Source of the DNA: Paraburkholderia hiiakae
Lineage (GTDB): Bacteria > Pseudomonadota > Gammaproteobacteria > Burkholderiales > Burkholderiaceae
NCBI RefSeq assembly: GCF_904848665.1
Contig: NZ_CAJHCQ010000024.1
Location: 1-64,000, forward strand
Length of the DNA stretch: 64,000 nt
Reading direction: 5' to 3'
How positions within the stretch are numbered: the first letter of the stretch is position 1; every line of letters starts with the position of its first letter. Below the pieces are notes generated by a model that saw nothing but the letters and a program-made list of their open reading frames with translations, was not told the DNA's origin and did not search any database. The position numbers were made by a program, and so were the translations under genes. Positions 57,579 to 64,000 of the stretch are shown here, piece by piece.

Positions 57579-59051
57579 TCAGCGCGCGGGCTGACTATTC
57601 ACGCCGGCCATGCAGAGGTACTTGATCGACAGATAGTCTTCGATGCCATACTTCGAGCCCTCGCGGCCGATGCCCGACTGCTTCACGCCGCCGAACGGCG
57701 CGACTTCGTTGGAGATGAGTCCCGTGTTGATGCCGACGATGCCGTACTCGAGTTGCTCCGCCACACGCCAGATGCGGCCGATGTCGCGGCTGTAGAAGTA
57801 CGCGGCGAGCCCATAGATGGAGTCGTTCGCGAGCTGCACGACTTCGGCGTCGCTCGAAAAGCGCACGATCGGCGCGACCGGTCCGAAGATCTCTTCGGAG
57901 AGCACGGCCATGCCGGGCTTCGCGTCCGCGAGCACGGTGGGCGCGTAGAAGTTGCCGCCGCGCGCGTGCGGCGCACCGCCCGTGACCACGCGCGCGCCTT
58001 GCGCCACGGCATCGCGCACAAGGCCATCGACCTTGTCGCGTGCCGCTACGGTGATGAGCGGGCCGATATGCACGCCCTCGGCAAAACCGTCGTCCACCTT
58101 GAAGGCGGCCACGCGCGCCGCGAAGCGCCGGCAGAATTCGTCGTACACGGAGTCGTGCACATAGAAGCGGTTCGCGCAAACGCAGGTTTGGCCCGCGTTG
58201 CGGTACTTCGAGAGCAGGGCGCCTTCGATGGCGGCGTCGAGATCCGCGTCCTCGAACACGATGAACGGCGCATTGCCGCCCAGCTCCAGCGAAACCTTCT
58301 TGACGGTGTCCGAGCACTGGCGCATCAGCAGGCGGCCGACTTCCGTCGAACCCGTGAACGTGAGCTTCTTGACGAGCGGGCTCGACGTCATCTCGAGGCC
58401 GATCTCGCGCGACTTGCCCGTGACGACGTTGATCACGCCCGCCGGGATGCCGGCCTGTTCAGCGAGCGCGGCGAGCGCGAACGCGGAGAGCGGCGTCTCG
58501 TTGGCGGGCTTGATGACGATGGTGCAGCCTGCGGCGAGCGCGGGCGCGGCCTTGCGGGTGATCATCGCGGCCGGGAAATTCCACGGCGTGATGGCGGCGC
58601 ACACGCCCACCGGCTCTTTCGTCACGACGAGGCGCTGGTCCGGGTTCGGGCTCGGGATCACGTCGCCGTCGATACGCTTGGCCTGCTCGCCGAACCATTC
58701 AATGAACGAGGCGGCGTAGCCGATTTCGCCGCGCGCTTCCGCGAGCGGCTTGCCTTGCTCGCGCGTCATGATTTCAGCGAGCGCGTCCTGGTTCGCCATG
58801 ATGAGCTCGAACCAGTTGCGCAGCAGGCGCGCGCGCTCTTTCGCGGTCGTGGCGCGCCAGGCCGGGAAGGCGCGGTGCGCCGCTTCGATGGCCGCACGCG
58901 TTTCGCCCGCACCCATGTTCGGCACGCTCGCGAGCCGTTCGCCCGTGGCGGGGTTGTACACGTCGAGCGTGGCGCTGTCGTCGGCGTTGCGCCACTGGCC
59001 GTCGATATAAGCCTGCTCGCGCAACAGGCTGGGGTTTTGCAATTTGTTCAA
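57579..59051 (-). CDS. Aldehyde dehydrogenase, GabD-like (predicted malic semialdehyde dehydrogenase)
   Basis: A 490-aa NAD(P)-dependent aldehyde dehydrogenase close to succinate-semialdehyde dehydrogenase. Catalytic Cys290 is in NAGQTCVCANRF and Glu256 in SLELGGNAPFIVFEDAD. The cofactor region has ITPWNFPAAMITRKAAPALAAGCTIVIKPANETPLSA and FTGSTEVGRLLM. It sits between cntA and cntB, 12 bases after cntA. CntA cleavage of carnitine releases malic semialdehyde, so this enzyme is predicted to oxidise it to malate. Succinate semialdehyde remains a possible alternative substrate. Starts at the ATG at 59051. Confidence 0.9.
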   Translation of the reverse strand: MNKLQNPSLLREQAYIDGQWRNADDSATLDVYNPATGERLASVPNMGAGETRAAIEAAHRAFPAWRATTAKERARLLRNWFELIMANQDALAEIMTREQGKPLAEARGEIGYAASFIEWFGEQAKRIDGDVIPSPNPDQRLVVTKEPVGVCAAITPWNFPAAMITRKAAPALAAGCTIVIKPANETPLSAFALAALAEQAGIPAGVINVVTGKSREIGLEMTSSPLVKKLTFTGSTEVGRLLMRQCSDTVKKVSLELGGNAPFIVFEDADLDAAIEGALLSKYRNAGQTCVCANRFYVHDSVYDEFCRRFAARVAAFKVDDGFAEGVHIGPLITVAARDKVDGLVRDAVAQGARVVTGGAPHARGGNFYAPTVLADAKPGMAVLSEEIFGPVAPIVRFSSDAEVVQLANDSIYGLAAYFYSRDIGRIWRVAEQLEYGIVGINTGLISNEVAPFGGVKQSGIGREGSKYGIEDYLSIKYLCMAGVNSQPAR

Positions 59052-59063
59052 GCTAGCCTCTCG

Positions 59064-60212
59064 TCAGTCCTGGTACTGCTGCGCGAGCAGATTGTGGAAG
59101 TGCGCAATGCCGTGCTCGCTGATGCCACTGCGCTCTTTGTCGACCATGATCCGGCCCTGGCCGCGATAGCCGCGCGACTTCAGGCCCTTCTGCACGCTTT
59201 CCACGAGACGCAGGTCTTCCGGACGGAACACCGTGCGATACCACTCGATCAGCTTTTGCTGCTCTTCGGTCGGCTCGTCGTTCAGGAAGTAGATGTCGTA
59301 GTGCTGCAGCGTGACTTCGGCGCTCACCGGGAATTCGTAGATCACCGTCATGAAGTCGCTGCCCGGCGGCACGTTGAACATCGTGCACGGCCAGGCCCAG
59401 TAGCCGCTGAAGCTCGGGTCTTTCACCGAAGGGTCGAGCTTGAACGAGCGCTCCGACGACTGCGCGTGACCGAACTGCACCGTCCAGTTGCCGTGCAGCG
59501 TGTGCGTGTACTGGTCGATCTTCACCGAGTCCGAGAAGCCGGGGTGCGCCGGGCCGCAGTGGTAGCACTCCAGGTAGTTATCGACGATCGACTTCCAGTT
59601 GGCGGGCGTCTCGCTCACGAAGCGGGCGGCCAGCTTGAGGTCGTCGATCACGGGGCATGCACGGCGCAGGCTCGCTTCGAGGCCGGGCAGTTGCGCCTCG
59701 ACCGGGTCGGCGTGCGGGTTCAGATTGATGAACACGAAGCCCGCGTATTCCTCCACGCGCACCGGCACGAGCGTCGAATTTTCCTTGTCGAACGACTCGA
59801 CGTGATCGCAGTTGTTGGCGTGCGCGAGCGCGCCGTCGAGCTTGAACGCCCATGCGTGGTACGGGCAGGTGATGACGTTCTTTGCCTTGCCGCTGCCTTC
59901 GAGCAGCTGGTGGCCACGGTGCGGGCACACGTTGTAGAACGCGCGCAGCACCTTGTCCTTGCCGCGCACGAGCAGAATGCTTTCCCCGACCACCTCGCGG
60001 GTCACGTAGGCGTTCGCCTCGGCCAGTTCGCTGCGGTGCGCGACGCAGATCCACGCGTCTTCGAAGATCTTCTTCTCTTCCGCCTTGTAAACAGCTTCGG
60101 ATGTGTAGAAGCTCGCCGGGATGGTCCAGGCGAGATCCGGGTTGGCGCAGAAGTCGGCCGGGAGCTTGGGAGATTCAGCTTTCTTGTGGAATTCGATCGG
60201 GAGGTAGGTCAT
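59064..60212 (-). CDS. cntA: Carnitine monooxygenase oxygenase subunit (Rieske)
   Basis: A 382-aa Rieske non-haem iron oxygenase that converts L-carnitine to trimethylamine and malic semialdehyde. The Rieske cluster ligands are Cys96/His98 (NVCPHRGHQLL) and Cys116/His119 (TCPYHAWAF). The mononuclear iron site has DNYLECYHCGPAHPGFSDSV, with His218 and His223. Glu215 lies where CntA has its bridging Glu; many relatives use Asp. Long identical-looking blocks with E. coli YeaW (CPHRGHQLL, ITCPYHAWAFKLDG, FRPEDLRLVESVQKGLKSRGYRGQGRIM, SGISEHGIAHFHNLLAQ) make the assignment firm. It heads the operon, divergent from the permease at 60610. Confidence 0.92.
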   Translation of the reverse strand: MTYLPIEFHKKAESPKLPADFCANPDLAWTIPASFYTSEAVYKAEEKKIFEDAWICVAHRSELAEANAYVTREVVGESILLVRGKDKVLRAFYNVCPHRGHQLLEGSGKAKNVITCPYHAWAFKLDGALAHANNCDHVESFDKENSTLVPVRVEEYAGFVFINLNPHADPVEAQLPGLEASLRRACPVIDDLKLAARFVSETPANWKSIVDNYLECYHCGPAHPGFSDSVKIDQYTHTLHGNWTVQFGHAQSSERSFKLDPSVKDPSFSGYWAWPCTMFNVPPGSDFMTVIYEFPVSAEVTLQHYDIYFLNDEPTEEQQKLIEWYRTVFRPEDLRLVESVQKGLKSRGYRGQGRIMVDKERSGISEHGIAHFHNLLAQQYQD

Positions 60213-60234
60213 GGGGTCCGCCGCACGGGAGAAA

Positions 60235-60269
60235 GTTAACCATCAGTTACGATAAAACTATCGGTTAAC
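60235..60269. repeat. GTTAAC motif pair, inverted, near cntA
   Basis: GTTAACCATCAGTTACG on the plus strand (60235-60251) and GTTAACCGATAGTTTTA on the minus strand (60253-60269), facing each other one base apart. It starts 23 bases before the cntA start, where a repressor or activator could act. Confidence 0.65.
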
Positions 60270-60473
60270 GAAATATACGAGAAAGCTGCGCGGCAGTGGA
60301 TCAGGGTTATCCCTTTATGTGGTGCACAAAAGCGTGCCATGGCAATGCGTTACGCGTATTCTTCGTCTCTGAAGCCCATGAAAATTGATCGACGGCATGC
60401 CAGCCGGAACTTTCGCTAGGCGTCAATAGGAGGATGCGATAGTGCGACGAAACCCTCCAAGCTGCGTACTATT

Positions 60474-60508
60474 GTTAACTGAGAGTTTTGTGTTAACCGT
60501 AGGATAAC
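60474..60508 (+). repeat. GTTAAC motif pair, direct, upstream of the permease
   Basis: GTTAACTGAGAGTTTTG (60474-60490) and GTTAACCGTAGGATAAC (60492-60508), in direct order with an 18-base period. They lie about 100-135 bases upstream of the permease start. They match the pair near cntA (shared GTTAAC, then an AGTT block). Confidence 0.65.
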
Positions 60509-60609
60509 TCGCCGTGTCCGGAAACTGGAACTCCTGGTTTCGGGGCGGGCGAGCAAAGCGCAACCGCGTCGTGCGGGGCCGCTTTCGCCACCCCACAACT
60601 GGAGGAGAC

Positions 60610-62055
60610 ATGTCCCAAGAGGCAATCGCCGAAGCGTTGGCCAATGAGCCAGCGCGCGCCAAATCGCGGATCGAGTCACGCTCGATCGACTACGTGCCGC
60701 TCGCTGAGCGCAAAGGCAAGGCGTGGCACCTGTGGCCCGTGTGGTTCACGGGCGACGCCAATCTCGCGACCATCGCCGCTGGCGCGATCGGCATCAGCAT
60801 GGGCGGCAACCTGCTGTGGAGCGCGATCGCCATCGTGCTCGGCAACGTGCTGGGCACCTTCTTCATGGCGTTCCATTCGAGCCAGGGGCCGCAGCTCGGC
60901 CTGCCGCAGATGATCCAGTCGCGCCCGCAGTTCGGCTACATGGGCGCGCTGCTCGTGTGGGTGGTCGCGCTCGTCACCTATATTGGCTACAACTCGTTCA
61001 ACCAGCTCATGGCGGGGCAGACCGCGCATCATCTGCTCGGCACCGAGCCGCATATGAGCTACATCGTGTTCACGGTGATCTCGGTCGCGCTCGCCGTGTT
61101 CGGCTATGACCTGATTCACAAGGCGCAACGCTGGCTCGCGCTCGCGCTGCTCGTCGCGCTCACCGTGTTCAGCATCGGCATGTGCGTGAAGGTGCAGTTT
61201 CCCGCTGGCCAGTTGAGCCTCGCGGGCTTCAAGACCACGCCGTTCCTCGTGCAGCTCTTCTCGGCGGCGGCGTATCAGCTTTCGTGGTCCATCTACGTTT
61301 CGGACTACTCGCGGTATTTGCCGCCCAATACTGGCGTGCGCTCCACGTTCTGGTGGACCTTCCTTGGCGCGTTCATTGGCGGCGTGTGGATGATGCTGGT
61401 GGGCACGGCGGCCGCGGCGCTCAACGCGCAGATCGAGATCTCGGACGCGGTTCAGCGCGCCGGCGACATGATTTTTCCGGGCTTCGGCACGGTCACACTG
61501 CTGCTCTCGCTGCTGGGCTTGCTGGCCATCACCGGGCTGAACTTCTACGGCGCCTCGCTCACGCTGCTCAGCATCACGGACTCGTTCAAGCCGCTCAAAT
61601 CGAACGCCACGAAGCGCGTGGTGAGCCTCGTCGTGGTGGCGCTGATCGCGACGTCGCTCGCGTTCTCGGCGTCGGACAACTTCATGGGCAAGTTCGGCGA
61701 CTTCCTCGGCATTCTCGGCTATCTGTTCACGCCGTGGACTGCGATCAACCTCGTGGACTTCTTCATCGTGCGCCACTCGCACTACTCGGTGCGTGAGATC
61801 TTCAACCCGCGCGGCATCTACGGTCGCTGGAACTGGCGCGGCCTCACCGCATACGCGGCGGGCTTCGTCGCCATGATTCCGTTCTTCAAGACGGACATCT
61901 ACACCGGCCCGGTCGCCAGGGCGTTGGGAGGCACCGATATCGCCATGCTGGTGGGGCTGCCGGTTGCCGCGCTGGTCTACCTGTGGGCGTGCCGCTCGCT
62001 CGACATCGAAAAGGAACGCCGACTCGTGCGCGAAGCCGACCGCGGCCTGAACTGA
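60610..62055 (+). CDS. NCS1-family permease (nucleobase:cation symporter-1)
   Basis: A 481-aa, 12-helix secondary transporter of the purine/cytosine permease family. IESRSIDYVPLAERKGKAWHLWPVWFTGDANLATIAAGAIGISMGGNL is the family N-terminus. WSIYVSDYSRYLPPNTGVRSTFWWTFLGAFIGGVWMMLVGTAAAAL and LFTPWTAINLVDFFIVR are conserved cores. GGAGG lies just before the ATG at 60610. Known NCS1 substrates are purines, pyrimidines, hydantoins, allantoin and thiamine-like compounds. Its position, divergent from cntA and followed by a porin, suggests it takes up carnitine or a related trimethylammonium compound in place of the BCCT carrier used in E. coli. That substrate is inference. Confidence 0.88.
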   Translation: MSQEAIAEALANEPARAKSRIESRSIDYVPLAERKGKAWHLWPVWFTGDANLATIAAGAIGISMGGNLLWSAIAIVLGNVLGTFFMAFHSSQGPQLGLPQMIQSRPQFGYMGALLVWVVALVTYIGYNSFNQLMAGQTAHHLLGTEPHMSYIVFTVISVALAVFGYDLIHKAQRWLALALLVALTVFSIGMCVKVQFPAGQLSLAGFKTTPFLVQLFSAAAYQLSWSIYVSDYSRYLPPNTGVRSTFWWTFLGAFIGGVWMMLVGTAAAALNAQIEISDAVQRAGDMIFPGFGTVTLLLSLLGLLAITGLNFYGASLTLLSITDSFKPLKSNATKRVVSLVVVALIATSLAFSASDNFMGKFGDFLGILGYLFTPWTAINLVDFFIVRHSHYSVREIFNPRGIYGRWNWRGLTAYAAGFVAMIPFFKTDIYTGPVARALGGTDIAMLVGLPVAALVYLWACRSLDIEKERRLVREADRGLN

Positions 62056-62080
62056 TCCCGCCTTCAGAACGAACAGCAAC

Positions 62081-63232
62081 ATGAACTCGATGAATCAAGC
62101 GCGGCTCGCCGCGATGTATGCGGCTGTGCTTACGCTCGCCGCACTCCCCATGGCCGCGCGCGCGCAAAGCAGCGTGACGCTCTACGGCGTGATCGATGCG
62201 GGCATCACGTATGTTTCCAACACGGGCGGCTCGCACGTGGTGAAATTCGACGACGGCGTGACGTACGCCAACCGCTGGGGCCTGATGGGCACCGAAGACC
62301 TCGGCGGCGGGATGAAGGCCGTCTTCAAGCTGGAAAGCGGTTTTCACCTGGCTAACGGGCAGATCTCTAACGGCGGCTCGCTCTTTGGCCGCGCCGCTTA
62401 CGTAGGTCTCCAAAGCGATTGGGGTACGCTCACGTTCGGCAATCAGTTCGACATGACGCGGGAGATGGTCTACCTGTACAACGTGTCGGCATGGGCAAGC
62501 GGCTACGCGATCAACCAGGGCGACTTCGATCGCATGAACGGCGATCATTTGCCGAACGCGGTGAAGTTCATGTCGAACACGTACGCCGGCTTCCAGTTCG
62601 GCGGCATGTACTCGTTCAGCAATACGCCGGGCGATTTCCACACGGGCAGCGCGTGGAGCGTGGGCGCGCAGTACCAGCATGGCCCGTTTTCGATCGGCAC
62701 GGCCTATACCCAGCTTAATAATCCGTCGGGTATTTATGGCTTCGACCCGTACAACATGATTGGCGTGCGTTCGTTCTTCGGCAGGCCGACTGTGAGCGTC
62801 GATCCCGCCACCGGTGCGGTCACGTCGCTCTATGCGGATACGCCGTTCCCGGTGGACAAGCAAGGCGCCTTCGGTGTGGGCGCGAGCTACGCGATCGGCA
62901 ACGTCACGCTGATGGGCGCCTTCACGTATACGCAAATCAAGGCGTTTGGCGAGAGCGAGCACATGCAGGTCGCCGAAGGCGGCGCGAACTGGCAGGTCAC
63001 GCCCGCGATGAGCCTCATCGGTGGCTACCAGTACACGCACTTCGACGGCCATCACTGGAATCAGCTTTCGGCGGGCATGCACTACCTGCTGTCGAAGCGC
63101 ACGGACGTCTATATCTCGGGCGACTGGCTCTCGGCGTCGCAAGGGGTGGACGCGGTGATCGGCTACAGCTTCACGCCGTCTTCGACCACGACGCAGGCGG
63201 ATGTTCGCATCGGCATGCGCCATAGCTTCTGA
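62081..63232 (+). CDS. Outer-membrane general porin
   Basis: A 383-aa Burkholderiales-type porin. The signal peptide ends ARA-QSSVTLYGVIDAGITYVSN. Conserved blocks are RWGLMGTEDLGGGMKAVFKLESGFHLANGQ and GSLFGRAAYVGLQSDWGTLTFGNQFD, with the C-terminal GMRHSF ending in Phe. It lies 25 bases after the permease on the same strand, so it is probably co-transcribed and provides outer-membrane passage for the permease substrate. The start at 62081 (MNSMNQARLAAMYAAVLT) may be shortened to MNQARL. Confidence 0.9.
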   Translation: MNSMNQARLAAMYAAVLTLAALPMAARAQSSVTLYGVIDAGITYVSNTGGSHVVKFDDGVTYANRWGLMGTEDLGGGMKAVFKLESGFHLANGQISNGGSLFGRAAYVGLQSDWGTLTFGNQFDMTREMVYLYNVSAWASGYAINQGDFDRMNGDHLPNAVKFMSNTYAGFQFGGMYSFSNTPGDFHTGSAWSVGAQYQHGPFSIGTAYTQLNNPSGIYGFDPYNMIGVRSFFGRPTVSVDPATGAVTSLYADTPFPVDKQGAFGVGASYAIGNVTLMGAFTYTQIKAFGESEHMQVAEGGANWQVTPAMSLIGGYQYTHFDGHHWNQLSAGMHYLLSKRTDVYISGDWLSASQGVDAVIGYSFTPSSTTTQADVRIGMRHSF

Positions 63233-63257
63233 TGACGCATCGCTCGCGCGCCACGCC

Positions 63258-64000
63258 ATGAATCTGCCTGTTTCCCCGGAACTCGACGACTTGCGCGTTT
63301 TCTGCACGGTCGCGCGCAAGGCGAGCTTCAGCGCGGCAGCCGAAGCGCTTTGCGCCTCGGCTGCCTACGTGAGCAAGCGCGTGGGCGTGCTCGAAGCGAG
63401 CCTCGGTACCCGGCTGCTGCACCGCTCGACGCGCCGCGTTGCCATCACGGCGGCGGGTGAGCGCGTGCTCGCATGGGCCGAAAAAATCCTCGACGACGTG
63501 GATCACCTCGTCGAAGACGTCTCCAGTACGCGCAGCATTCCGCGCGGCACGTTGCGCGTTTCCAGCAGCTTCGGCTTCGGCCGCCAGTTCGTTGCACCGG
63601 CGCTCGCGGCATTGTCCGACCGCTATCCACGGCTCAACGTGCGGCTCGACCTGTTCGACCGCGTGGTGGATGTCGCGGCCGAGGGTTTCGATCTCGACGT
63701 GCGGATCGGCGACGACATTGCGGGGCATCTGATTGCCAGACAGCTCGCGGCGAATCATCGCGTGTTGTGCGCCGCGCCCGCTTATCTCGCGCGTCACGGC
63801 ATGCCCAAAAGCATTGCCGATCTCGAGGCGCACGCTTGCCTCGCGATCAAGGAGCGCGACCATCCGTTCGGCGTCTGGCGGCTCGACGCCGGCGGCGAGA
63901 CCGTGTCCGTGAAGGTCACCGGTCCGCTCTCGACCAATCACGGCGAGGCGGCGGTGCAATGGGCGCTCGCGGGGCGGGGCATCGTGCTGCGTTCGGTCTG
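63258..64000 (+). CDS. LysR-family transcriptional regulator (DmlR-like), partial
   Basis: The first 247 codons of a LysR regulator, cut by the right window edge. The HTH is LDDLRVFCTVARKASFSAAAEALCASAAYVSKRVGVLEASLGTRLLHRSTRRVAITAAG and the effector domain begins near residue 92. The ELDDLRVF...YVSKR form is common among regulators annotated DmlR/TtuA, which control D-malate or tartrate dehydrogenase genes. It follows the porin by 25 bases in the same direction. A role in controlling dmlA or the whole carnitine locus is plausible but unproven; the XRE-PAS protein is the other candidate. Confidence 0.85.
   Translation, partial: MNLPVSPELDDLRVFCTVARKASFSAAAEALCASAAYVSKRVGVLEASLGTRLLHRSTRRVAITAAGERVLAWAEKILDDVDHLVEDVSSTRSIPRGTLRVSSSFGFGRQFVAPALAALSDRYPRLNVRLDLFDRVVDVAAEGFDLDVRIGDDIAGHLIARQLAANHRVLCAAPAYLARHGMPKSIADLEAHACLAIKERDHPFGVWRLDAGGETVSVKVTGPLSTNHGEAAVQWALAGRGIVLRSV

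Larger units (their letters stand above)
60213..60609. promoter_or_regulatory. Divergent promoter region of cntA and the NCS1 permease
   Basis: About 400 bases, AT-rich for this replicon, with no gene. It holds four copies of a GTTAAC-based motif: one inverted pair beside cntA and one direct pair nearer the permease (listed separately). TATAAT-like sequences suited to promoters occur near 60270-60285. Confidence 0.6.

Noticed and set aside
57057..60239. 1060-aa plus-strand ORF across cntB, the aldehyde dehydrogenase and cntA
   Set aside because: Antisense shadow; the minus strand encodes three clear enzymes over the same bases.

Overview
ORGANISM AND REPLICON. The window looks like the replication-origin region of a secondary chromosome (chromid) or megaplasmid of a Burkholderiaceae bacterium (Paraburkholderia/Caballeronia/Burkholderia type). 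The evidence is the high GC content, several small secreted DUF4148 proteins, many Burkholderia-style 'QSSVTLYG' porins, NodT-type outer-membrane lipoproteins, abundant LysR regulators, and a ParA-ParB pair next to a Rep_3-type initiator with a large iteron field. The core biosynthetic gene ilvA at the left edge argues for a chromid rather than a dispensable plasmid. Genus-level assignment is inference. LAYOUT. 1-700: start of ilvA preceded by a complete leader-peptide attenuator. 700-6300: parB, parA, five parS-like palindromes, rep, a rep operator and at least 23 iterons (the origin). 6300-12700: secreted DUF4148 proteins around five two-component genes (two histidine kinases, one canonical OmpR-type regulator, two regulators whose receiver domains lack the phosphorylation residues). 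12900-21300: an RND efflux operon with an atypical response regulator and a LysR gene upstream. 21400-23500: TetR and MFS drug-transporter pair. 23700-26100: HPP-CBS membrane protein and a cation/Ca2+ exchanger behind a yybP-ykoY (Mn2+) riboswitch. 26100-31100: porin, DUF4148 protein, small lipoprotein, methyltransferase, VOC protein, orphan UgpB-type binding protein. 31200-38900: a second RND efflux operon divergent from a LysR gene across an AT-rich gap. 39000-44900: large acyl-CoA dehydrogenase, chemoreceptor, MHYT-GGDEF-EAL protein. 44900-53400: a divergent acyl-CoA catabolic cluster (IclR, CoA ligase, acyl-CoA dehydrogenase, CaiB/racemase; thiolase, SDR, crotonase) and a class II aldolase-type protein. 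54000-64000: a carnitine catabolism locus. HOW THE GENES WORK TOGETHER. Replication and segregation: Rep binds the iterons and probably represses itself through an iteron-like inverted repeat, while ParA/ParB segregate the replicon through the CTCCACGTGGAG palindromes. Carnitine locus: CntA/CntB release trimethylamine from L-carnitine, an aldehyde dehydrogenase oxidises malic semialdehyde, and the DmlA/TtuC-type enzyme decarboxylates the resulting D-malate to pyruvate. An NCS1 permease and a porin probably supply uptake, and a XRE-PAS-PAS protein is the likely sensor-regulator. Four copies of a GTTAACCG-type motif lie in the divergent promoter region. I saw no tRNA, rRNA, CRISPR array, insertion sequence or phage gene in the window.
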